In this document: piece after piece, positions 55,017 to 64,000 of the stretch
Position numbering within the stretch: position 1 is the first letter of the stretch
Layout: each line of letters starts with the position of its first letter
From: Pempheris klunzingeri
Taxonomy: Eukaryota > Chordata > Actinopteri > Acropomatiformes > Pempheridae
DNA: 64,000 bases
Direction of reading: 5' to 3'
NCBI RefSeq assembly: GCF_042242105.1
Contig: NC_092013.1
Span: 5,368,730-5,432,729, forward strand
The notes under the pieces: model-generated
The model's database searches: none
The model's input: the letters and a program-made list of their open reading frames with translations, nothing else
What the model was told of the DNA's origin: nothing
Position numbers and translations under genes: made by a program

Positions 55017-55915
55017 ATCTAGACATACTGTAAGTGGTGTCTTTAGCCACAGTCTTTTAGCAGGATATTGTGTATTTATCGAGTAAATCTGAAAGCCTTT
55101 TACAGGTGTTTTGAGACAGCATTTTTAACTGATGCATACTTGCAACATTAGCATTAGCTTACACTAGCTAGATGAGAATATATACACTATCATGTCAGAC
55201 GACTCTGTGATTATGATCACTGGCCACACTCCAGCACCACCAACCTCTTTTACCTATCCCCTTTCTATGTTTATATATAATTTTATATGAATTATTTTTT
55301 CACTGAAAGTAGAACAAATATGCTATATTGTGATACCTATCCTTATCTGGATACAGCATGATCTTCATATGAGACTTTGGTCACATAGCAACAGTAACTA
55401 AGGGGGCAGGACTTGGCAAACGATCACATGGTGACACTTCCTGGTCTAGATTTCACATACTTTCATCAGTTCATCTTACATTTAAGTAAATACTATATAG
55501 TCAGGCCCAAACAATAATTCAAACCCCTGTGACAAGACTTATTTTGCACACACACAAACATAAACTGTACTCTGCCCATCCTGAGGCGGAACTAAACTGG
55601 TGTACACTTAAGTACAGAGGGTGACATCATAGGACAGTGGGTCAGTCCCGGGGTTTGAATGAGAGGAGGACCATTATTCATAAATTAGACTCATGATGGA
55701 CTCATTCGTTGTGACTCATCAGCCTCAGAGTTTTGTTGCAGTGCAGGAAGCCTCTGAGTTGATACAGTCCTGCTAAAAAAAGCCCTGTGTTGAGATGATA
55801 CAACAGCCATGACGATGCACCAGCGCATAAGAAAATGCATGTATATCATTTGCATCATGTGCTCAATCAACTGTACAGTTTTGCTCTCTTTTTTTTTTCC
55901 CTCCATCTCTCTTTC

Positions 55916-55920
<5 letters not shown>

Positions 55921-55968
<48 letters not shown>
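55921..55968. repeat. (CA)n microsatellite
   Basis: 48 bp CA run preceded by a pyrimidine-rich tract. Confidence 0.96.
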
Positions 55969-55970
<2 letters not shown>

Positions 55971-56140
55971 CAAAGACTCACACACATGCTCACACACACA
56001 TGCAGTGAAGAGTTTGGGCACATCTCAAAGGACAGCTTCTGCATGAGTTGGTCCACGGTGGAGAGGAGGGGACCTTACAGCTGTTTGGAGCAGAATATGC
56101 CAACCACTGACAGTGTGCCAAACAGGCCAAGAGCCTCCAT

Positions 56141-56141
<1 letters not shown>

Positions 56142-56189
<48 letters not shown>
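56142..56189. repeat. (CA)n microsatellite
   Basis: 48 bp CA run, 170 bp from the previous one. Confidence 0.96.
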
Positions 56190-56192
<3 letters not shown>

Positions 56193-56967
56193 CAAGCAGA
56201 AAAACCATCCTCTAGAATCTCCTGCAGACATGGCTGATTATGAATTTGCTGTATCCTTGTGCAGACCCAGTACTGACTGGAGATGTAGGAAACCTTCCAA
56301 TCTACTGCAACTATCTTGACTAAAGTTAACATAACCTTTAAACAACCTTCTGTTTGTCCACATGACCAGTCAGTTGTACAGTCAAGGGTTCATCAGTACC
56401 GACGTAAATGTCAATCGCTGCCTAAACCACAGCCTGAGGGCATGTAAACAAACCAAACTGACAGACATGTGTTTTTACTGGTGTCATAATGTGGGAAGAA
56501 ATTTCCTGCAGGGCTTTTGATAATGAAGCATGTTTAAAATGAAGTGGCTGACATTGTTTTTGTGGTAACTCTTCACAATTAATTGTCATGTCTGCAGTCA
56601 GGTCTGAAAAGCCTCGTCCAGAATCCCAAAGCATTATATCCAGGTTGGATGATTCTGCACCTGACAATTTATGTCCAAAGCCAACATCTAACGCCAGTGC
56701 AGGAAGTGGTGAAACCTTTATGCGACAAGGTGTAACCCTATCCCTGACCCTTAACCCTAATCCTACCATGACCGTAGTTTAACAGCCATAACCATGACCA
56801 TCTTTCACTTGATGTAACCATACTGTAGTTGTAATGAAAGACAGAATTTTAAAAACGTTGTCAGAAAATCACAGTATCAGGACCAATACCACTACCCTTA
56901 TAGTGATAACGAGAGCAATACTTCATTTACTTCATGCTTAATGAGTTGCTTCATCATGTTACTCATA

Positions 56968-57260
56968 CATAGACTGTATATTAGGGGTGGACCTCGCCGC
57001 CGTGATGTCACCCACTGGTTTGTGGATTGCTGTTTTGAAAACTTGAGTTTGGCTTTATGGCCGTCACCATCTTGGTTTGTTGGAATCAAAGTGACATGAG
57101 TAGTCACGAGGTGGTCCTAAAGCATGTCGTCTATTTTATTCTAAATGGGACCAAAATTTACTAAGCAAACGTCACGCTGTGTTGAAGAACTCATAAACTT
57201 CCTTACAATCAGACTTCTTATTGGAGCCGGTGGAGTCGCCCCCCCCCGGTTGCCTTTGGA
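56968..57260. repeat. Fish interspersed repeat, copy 1
   Basis: Contains GTGATGTCACCCACTGGTTT, GGATTGCTGTTTTGAAAACT and TTGAGTTTGGC, then TGGGACCAAAATTTACTAAG and a GGAGTCGCCCCC end. Part of it recurs at 61930-62010. It matches my recollection of a widespread teleost repeat; the class is not assigned. Confidence 0.6.
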
Positions 57261-57937
57261 AAGAGTGCAGGTTTTTAGGCTCTTCAGCATCAGTTTCACT
57301 TTTCATATCCCGAAGCTACGTCCACTTCTTTGACACAGTTGATGCACTGTTTGGGTTGTAGCTGTTGTGGTAGAGGGCCTGTCATAAGTTGCACTAACTC
57401 AAAGAACACATGCGGTGATTGGCTGAGAGCAAAACCCTACAAAGGGTCATTTTTTCTAGATCTGAGTAGAAAAAGGACTGAATGCAGGTGAGGTTTTAAG
57501 TTGTAAGTATATGTGTGTGTCCAAAATGATACATATATATACATAACATATAAACCTTGATTAATTTGGGCTATTAGTTTTATATTTCTAATCTTTTTAA
57601 GTTAGTTTCAGTCCCCTTTTCTTGTATCGTAGGACTTCTCTCAATTTGTTTGTAAAGTAGCTACATGGATAGGGAGAGGAGACTCTTAGCTTTGAACCTT
57701 TAGGGCCATTTAGGAGGACTCCTTGTAGTACGATAAAATACTCACTCAATGAGAGACAAATATAAACAGTCCTAATGCGTGCCCGACGTGCTCTGAAAAA
57801 CTACATCAGCTGCTTCATCTCTACCTGTCGGAGTCTCCTGAGGCTGGAGCGGAGCGGAGCTGGAGTCTGAGACTAATCATGGGCCAAATGAGGGCAAATA
57901 ATATAGTTACATCATTTGGACTCCAGATGGAGGCAGT

Positions 57938-57957
57938 AAAAAAAAAAAAAAAAAAAA
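57938..57957. repeat. Poly(A) run
   Basis: 20 A residues on the plus strand. Confidence 0.9.
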
Positions 57958-58236
57958 GTGAGATAATTTTGAGACCAACTGAGGCTTCACGGAGATCCCT
58001 TTCCTCTCTGGTATTAGAGAGGGACAGCGTAACAACAACTACACCGCTGTTGGTGCTGCAGAACAAATCAGAATACCTGGGTCATAATTTGAATTGTTTG
58101 CATTTTTATAAGCCCACTGGCCAGCAGAGAAGTTGGAAAAGTTTCCCTGTTTTCAGTTGCGGGCAAAGGCACAGCAAGGAAAAGGTCACTTTTATAATAG
58201 TGTCATGAAGGTGTGGTGGCAGCCTGCCCTCCTCAG

Positions 58237-58240
<4 letters not shown>

Positions 58241-58293
<53 letters not shown>
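58241..58293. repeat. (GT)n microsatellite
   Basis: 53 bp GT run. Confidence 0.96.
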
Positions 58294-58297
<4 letters not shown>

Positions 58298-59373
58298 CGC
58301 TGTGATTACGTCCTAGGGAATGCTACCAGGTGATCCTTGGATGAATATGTCACCGGATGTCCCTAAACCTCCCACACACACATAAAGCAGCAATAAGACA
58401 CAAGGAGGCAGCTATTTCAGAGTGCTATCTTCACCATACAGATGGTGCTTTGGATCATCTGCTTGTTCTTTGGCTCTGGCCCACAAATATCACAGTGAAT
58501 CTGGTCACACACACATCTACAGCCGAAAGGGACGCACTGGGGCCCTCACCTCGCTGATAGACATCTGCCTTATCTCAGCTAAAATGTCACGTGTCTGATA
58601 AAAGCCAGTTGGAGTGAGGTTCTCTCCCTTTGCATGTTTTTATTTGATTTTTTTTTTATGGGCCAGCGTGTGCTTCTGCTGCTTTAGGATTCTCGGCACA
58701 TTTGATGGCATTTATAAAAGTGGGAAAGACAAGCTCACACACAGTCTCACATCCTATCTGTGCACAAGCTGAATACCCTCATGGCTACAGTAATTTCTCT
58801 AAACTCACATCAAAGAAAATCACTTATCTCTTCTTGCCTTTAGGCTCCTCTGCACTGTACAATAAACACCAGAGAGTACAAACCAGCACCCAGACAGAGG
58901 GAGGTAGTAAAGCTTTGATTCAGTCAGAGCTAGGACACCCCGTTCTTATTGTTGATTCCTGTTATATCATTTCACTTGGAGTAAAATAGGGCATTTTTTT
59001 TTTGTGGATTGGTGCAAAACGCACAGGGTTGGCACAACGCATCCAAATTACGCATAATTGAAAAGCTACACAGCGGGCTTCCCCTGGCATGTAGTTCTCA
59101 CGGAGCTAAAAATCCTTACATAAACTTGAGCCATTTAGTCACGGTGAAACGGATCACAGCCGAAATGATCGCGCCTCACCGCGCGGAAGTGACAAAGCAT
59201 CACTATTCCCGCACCTAAAGCCGACTGATGTTATAAAGTTCACCAGAGAGAAATGCGGGAATTTCTGAAGTCAACAGCAGATGTTTACTCTGTGTGGGAA
59301 AAGCACAGACGCTCATCGCAGCCTACATAATTCACTGATATATCACTGCATAATTAAGTTGCTGCATGCACAC

Positions 59374-59396
59374 AAAAAAAAAAAAAAAAAAAAAAA
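59374..59396. repeat. Poly(A) run beside synpr exon
   Basis: About 23 A residues on the plus strand, 22 bp inside the intron after the donor of the 22-codon synpr exon, so a T-run on the transcript strand. Confidence 0.9.
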
Positions 59397-59417
59397 CACA
59401 ATAAAGTTCCAACTCAC

Positions 59418-59637
59418 CCATTCCAAAACACGGATAAATCCCAGAGGTAATTTAAGCACTTGAAATGTCCCCGCAGATGCGAGCTGCACAAGGACACAGA
59501 GGGAGGGTGAGAGCTTTCTTATTTCTATCATCAATTAACGACACGTTGGCCAATTTAACAGATAATCACACGCATTTCCAACTCAAATAAATGATCCTGA
59601 CATTCGTTGATTTACTCACCTGGTCAGCGGTGTCCAT
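59418..59637 (-). CDS. synpr: Alternative 5' exons of synaptoporin, long isoform
   Basis: Exon 59620-59637 encodes MDTADQ and ends CAG|GTGAGT. Exon 59418-59483, after the acceptor TTGTGCAG, encodes 22 residues (LASAGTFQVLKLPLGFIRVLEW) and ends TGG|GTGAGT. Both are in phase 0 and can join the common exon at 37599 (LFAIFAF), giving 852 nt and 283 aa. The mammalian long form likewise begins MDPVSQLASAGTF as I recall it, so these are real coding exons and not chance. The intron to the common exon is about 21.8 kb and contains the short-form first exon. Confidence 0.9.
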
Positions 59638-59850
59638 TTCAGCAGCGGGCTACTTTCTTTCCTACTTGTTTGATTGGATGTAAACAATCTCAAACGGCAA
59701 GCCAAGACCCGATTGATGCGTCTGTCGCGCCTACAGTCAGTGGCTCTCGGCTCCGATCCCGAATGCGCCCGGAAAAACCCGAGTCCTCCTCGGGGTTTTT
59801 CTATTGGGGGGATGTAGTTTGCCATGGAGACAGGCAGGGATAGGACCCTG
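59638..59850 (-). promoter_or_regulatory. synpr: Probable promoter/5' UTR of the long synpr isoform
   Basis: Locally GC-richer, CpG-containing stretch (GTCTGTCGCGCC, CTCGGCTCCGATCCCG, GCGCCCGGAAAAACCCG) in otherwise AT-rich sequence, directly upstream of the MDTADQ start codon. No TATA box seen. The call rests on composition and position. Confidence 0.55.
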
Positions 59851-60748
59851 CAAAGAGGAGTGACGCCTTCAATTTTGTCATTGGAGGGGACTGATTTGTT
59901 ATTTTATCAATCTGGGTCGTTAATTTTGTCTGTTATGTCCAATTAAAGTTAAAATAAATTAAATCATGCTTTTGTCCTGAGCAACAATATTTACTGTGTA
60001 TATATATATATATTAATATATGGGTGTGTGTTTCTGCCTATACTATCCTGATAAATGTAGCCAAACTAGACTGACCAAATGGACAAAAATAATGTGTTAA
60101 TAGTGTTTAATCCATACAGAAACAGAAATTAAAACAATAATTAGAAGTTATGAGTTAACTACATGTTGCCAAACAACAGCCATCCCTTCGACTTCCTGGG
60201 TTGTTATCATCACAATAGGAAATATATAAAATATAAAGTCCCCCTAAAAATCACAAGTTGTTAAAGTAATTGTTTTCATATTCCTGCTTGTCTACGGATT
60301 AAACAAATGAGACACCATATTTAAATTCTTGAGCATCAATGCTAATAGGCCTGTTTTTGGCCATTGGACAGGACAGAGCCATGCAAGCTGTGTCTAGTCT
60401 CCATGCTAAAGTTAGCCTCACTGTCTCCTAGTTCTAGCTCCATATTTAGCGCGCAGACATGAGAGTGGCTTCAACCTTATCAGCTGATTCGCGGCGAGAA
60501 GATGAATAAACGTATTTCCTAACAGTCAGAGTATTACTATATAACTCTATGAGGTGTTTTCTGTGTAGCTTCACTGGCAGCTCCACTTGTTGGCTCCCAA
60601 ACTTTAGAATAATGATGTAAAAACAGCAAAAACAGTTATGAAATAAGCCACAACATTTACCCCACTGGAAACGTGACTCACTTTGTGGAGACTTGCATTA
60701 CGCAATCTGTAACAGCCAGGAACAAGCCAGGCTCCATTCATGCATGCT
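59851..60748. other. Sequence upstream of the long synpr promoter
   Basis: No coding exon. A segment at about 60395-60475 (AAAGTTAGCCTCACTGTCTC, GTTCTAGCTCCATATTTAGC, GACATGAGAGTGGC) resembles a common teleost interspersed repeat. Confidence 0.45.
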
Positions 60749-60761
60749 CACACACACACAC

Positions 60762-60808
<47 letters not shown>
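60749..60808. repeat. (CA)n microsatellite
   Basis: 60 bp CA run with one GC interruption. Confidence 0.95.
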
Positions 60809-60809
<1 letters not shown>

Positions 60810-60914
60810 CAACACATACACACACATGTGCGAATACAGGTGACTGTGTTTGGTGATCCTTGACTGTCTGAATGCTGTTTTTATCAAGGTCTACTGCAAG
60901 AGCTGGGGTACTGG

Positions 60915-60984
60915 AAGAGAGAGGGAGAGAGAGAGAGAGAAAGAGAGAGGGGGGGGGGGGCGAGAGAGGGAGAGAGAGAGAGAG
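60915..60984. repeat. (GA)n tract with poly(G) core
   Basis: GA repeats on both sides of a run of 12 G (60949-60960), purine-only over about 45 bases. Confidence 0.92.
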
Positions 60985-61148
60985 CCTGAATCTCTCTGCG
61001 CTCAAGATGATGGAGAGCGAGGGGGGCTTCCCTGAGTCTGCTGCACTGATGACAATTTCTGTGCAAACTGCTCTGACAGCGTGGCTAATTTTACAACATC
61101 TCTCCTATCGTTCCTTCACTTTTACGCTTTCATTTTCTCCCTCCACTG

Positions 61149-61171
61149 CCCCCCCCCCCCCCCAACCAGTG

Positions 61172-61210
<39 letters not shown>
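61149..61210. repeat. Poly(C) followed by (AC)n
   Basis: 15 C residues at 61149-61163, then a 35 bp AC run at 61176-61210. Confidence 0.93.
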
Positions 61211-61212
<2 letters not shown>

Positions 61213-61929
61213 CGTGCCTGAAGGGCTCTGTCCATGCGATTAGTGAATCGTTGGATCTGATTGGCTAATATTTTCACCACAGGAAATCAAAAGGATCTGA
61301 GCAAGAAGAGCGGAGTCTCTCATGTGCATTTCATCCTTTTAGTTAGAATCTGTTTCAGATAATGAGCCGAGGCACACTGGCGCTCATGGAGGCCTGTCGT
61401 TTGACCGTACAGTCTGAGATCACTGAAATATGCTTACAATTGACTGTATTACACCTGATGTGGCTTTGTGCCAGACTGACAGTTTTTCCGGTGTGATTGT
61501 ATCCTAAAGTAAAGAAATGGGGCCCACATTTTGCAACCATGTTTCACCAAGCTGGTACAGCATGATCATGTTAGCGTTTTTTTTTTCTAAATAGTCTTTC
61601 GGTAAGTTATTCCCAGGAAAAGTCTTACGCTCATGGAAGGTGATACATGAGGCTTGAATGGTGATAGCCACCCTGGATAAACAAAGACAAGATTCATCAA
61701 AAAATTCATGGATAGGAAATCTATGGAAAATAGAAGTCATGGTGCTGGACACGCTTGTCAGACGCACAGTGCAAAAACACAAATAAAACTGCACTGAGTA
61801 GAATAAATGAGTAGCCGTGAGTAGTAGCAAGTGGAACGATGCAGTATGGAGAAATAACAACAAGGTTCTGCTTACAGGTGTTTGCTTATAAATAAAAACG
61901 TATTCCTGGCCATAGATTATTTATAGAAA

Positions 61930-62010
61930 ACTGGACGTGGTCACCATGATGTCACCTGCTGGTTTGTGGACCGCCATTTTGAAGCCTTGAGTTTGGCTTT
62001 ATGAGCATTG
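61930..62010. repeat. Fish interspersed repeat, copy 2 (fragment)
   Basis: ATGATGTCACCTGCTGGTTT, GACCGCCATTTTGAAGCCTT and GAGTTTGGCTTTATG align with 57000-57060. Confidence 0.6.
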
Positions 62011-62954
62011 ATAAAATAAAAATAAAATAAAATAAATAAATGTAATGTAACAGAAACCCAAGCAGAGGAAGATCAGCAAACTGACTCAGAAATATCAGTT
62101 ACATAGCAACACATAAAGCTAACTAACATTAGCCACTTGTAGCTACGAGCCTACGAGCCGCTACGAGTGTGCTGAATGCAGCAAGGGTGTATTTTTATTG
62201 CTGATGACTCAAACATGTAATTTGTCAGAAGATGATTGTGTTAATCGTTGCTCATTTACAAACGGTGCATATCAGCGTGTTTCCTAATTGTCAAACTATT
62301 CCTTTATAACGTGTGTCTTAGAGGAAGCAGCTAGCTTGGTCCTGTCCAAAGGTAACCAGAGCCTCTGTAGCTCACTACATAACATTTTGGATCTCTTACA
62401 TGTTTGTTCTCAGTCTTTGTGCTAAGCTAAGCTAAGCTAACTAAGCTAGCTCCATACCTAACAAAGAGACCCTTAAACAGTTTCAGACCAAAATGATTTA
62501 CAGCTTTAAGTAATTATCAATCTGTTGCCTTTGGCTCTTTGTCCTGCACAAGACTATTTGGTTGTGTGAAGCTCTTGTCACCGTCATCAGCGCCCACGGT
62601 GAAGAGCTGCTGCCACAGTTTGAAGCATGCTGGGAGATCACAATCTACCAATAGTCACAAATCACCTGAAGGGACACCAGATGTAGCCAGTCATCTCTCA
62701 CTATGTTACTGTAATATTTGGAGTAGAGTTTGGAAATATAAGTAGTTGCCAGCTGCGCATTTGGTTGCAAAATCAACTCCCTATTTCCTACCTGTCCCAA
62801 ACTAGACTGTAGCCTGTGTATACGTGTTCAGCCTTAATCTTCTTGCTCTAAGGGGGAAACAGAGAACAACCCATCACACACACTGACAGGTGTCTAAACG
62901 CATTTCGAGAAGCTGAGAAACCGTGCACTGCACACCTGGGTACAGTAAAGCCAT

Positions 62955-62978
62955 TGTGTGTGTGTGTGTGTGTGTGTA
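62955..62978. repeat. (GT)n microsatellite
   Basis: 24 bp GT run. Confidence 0.9.
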
Positions 62979-63297
62979 GAAAAGAGAGACAGAGCACAAG
63001 AGGAAGTAGAGCAGTAAATAATAAGCTGGGAGAAAGATGCAAGATATGACTGTGTACATGTACCTCTGCAGGACATGCATGCGTCCTCGTGGCACAGATC
63101 AGTGTATCAAAACAACACCCCGTAGGTGAGCCTGATAATGACTCCAATGAGCCTGTGAATGGTACAACACGGTGTAATAGCACCCGTCTAGTTATGTGTT
63201 GCATGAATGGCCCCCGTGGAGGAAACCAGAGCAGATGGAGGTACAGTAAGCAGGTAGCGACTGAGCAAAGGAGAAAAGCGGCAAGAAAAAGAGGAGC

Positions 63298-63319
63298 GAG
63301 AGAGAGAGAGAGAGAGAGA
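63298..63319. repeat. (GA)n microsatellite
   Basis: 22 bp GA run within a purine-rich region. Confidence 0.88.
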
Positions 63320-64000
63320 CAGCAGAGCAACAGTAGGAACAATCACCATTCTTCTCCTCTGCTTAAGCCTCTTTCATATTGCGACACACAGAGGAATTAT
63401 AGCGCAGAGACTAGGTCAGCCACTTATCCATCTCATCCAACAATGCAACACGCCGCAACTCCACAGCAATTACTGCTCGGCTGGAACTGCTGCCAGAGCA
63501 CGTCCACATCTTCTGGTGCTGATGCAGTTTCAAGTGCAGTAATAACAATGAATAATGTGTTGGAGAAGAGGTAGGAGTGTTCAAAAACATCCATGGCTTT
63601 CAAACAGCAATGCAGAGTTTTTGTTTCGCTGGTCATTAGAGAGCATGAAGAGATGGAGGGATGCTTCGTGTTAGAATAAAGATAACAAATCTAACATGAC
63701 AATTTTACTTTCGATAAAAACTGTGAAGCAGATTTAGGTTAAACGCAAGCAAAAACATGACATTTTCGACAGAGGTTCAGGCAAACCAGATCGTGGTCTG
63801 CTCATTCTCTGCAGAGAAATGTCACAGTCAACCGAATTTGGATGGATTCATGCATTTCACACTCACTTGTTAATTAAACCTATCCTCATATGCCTGTGAC
63901 AGCACAAAGCAATGAAACATGATTAGATACCGAAACAAAAGGGGAGCTTTGGAAATGTTTCTGGGTAAAATGGCATTAGCCCTGGTCTCATTCTGCACCA

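Larger units (their letters stand above)
40823..59417 (-). other. synpr: Large 5' intron of synpr long isoform
   Basis: About 18.6 kb without a supported exon. Contents are listed separately: microsatellites, the palindromic repeat, a tRNA-like repeat, a hAT MITE and dispersed repeats. Open frames here are short and mostly dinucleotide-repeat artefacts. Confidence 0.7.
61260..64000. other. Right-hand flank without a recognised gene
   Basis: Apart from the microsatellites and the repeat fragment at 61930-62010, nothing coding was found. At about 62409-62445 there is a short GCTAA tandem (five units, imperfect). Open frames at 62848-63342 and 63089-63574 are low-complexity or lack any domain signal. 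Confidence 0.5.

Noticed and set aside
55809-56332. Open frames of His-Thr or Cys-Val repeats
   Set aside because: Products of (CA)n and (GT)n microsatellites.
59615-59642. Possible REST/NRSF (RE1) site over the synpr long-form start codon (GCGGTGTCC and TTCAGCAGC)
   Set aside because: Half sites are present but their order and spacing do not fit the canonical or known split RE1 forms.

Overview
This window is vertebrate nuclear DNA, and the repeat content and gene structure point to a teleost, most likely a percomorph. The supporting evidence is: many-exon genes with GT-AG introns, L2/Maui-like and Rex1-like LINE copies, hAT and Tc1/mariner non-autonomous elements, many long (CA)n and (GA)n microsatellites, and the fish interferon-induced Mx gene architecture. 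All recognised host genes are on the minus strand.

The left half (about 1-32 kb) is a head-to-tail cluster of four Mx (interferon-induced dynamin-like GTPase) genes, here called A (399-4503), B (8994-15703), C (17760-21877) and D (25668-31206). Each has 12 coding exons at the same positions. By splice-site reconstruction A encodes 623 aa and B 626 aa. D encodes 682 aa, including a 54-residue C-terminal extension. C carries a 2-bp insertion in exon 2 that stops translation after about 93 residues, so it is probably a pseudogene. Each start codon has a GCCGCCACC context behind a 5'-UTR intron, and GAAA-rich ISRE-like sites lie 150-220 bp upstream. The ISRE block is strong in B and D, good in A and degraded in C. 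Mobile DNA has reshaped the cluster: an L2-like LINE sits between A and B, a Rex1-like LINE and a Tc1/mariner-like element sit inside B, and a small insertion lies upstream of D.

The right half (34.6-59.6 kb) is one large neuronal gene, synaptoporin (synpr), a four-pass synaptic-vesicle membrane protein. Four common exons (34593-37599) can be joined to either of two alternative 5' ends. The short form starts with MCMVIFAP at 40665-40688. The long form starts with MDTADQ (59620-59637) plus a 22-codon exon (59418-59483). The long form's start lies in a CpG-richer patch at about 59.6-59.85 kb. The roughly 22-kb intron holds microsatellites, a dispersed palindromic repeat and a clean hAT MITE with an 8-bp target duplication. 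The intron below the short first exon contains a 0.7-kb pentanucleotide satellite embedded in a LINE 3' end. From 59.9 to 64 kb I see only repeats and unassigned upstream sequence.

The most interesting biology is the Mx cluster. Exon 1 and exons 3-5 of D (GTPase domain) look homogenised with A-C, whereas exon 2 and exons 6-12 of D have diverged strongly. D also has a different L4 loop, a KRKR patch and a basic C-terminal tail. This is a mosaic expected from gene conversion with diversification of the antiviral effector region.
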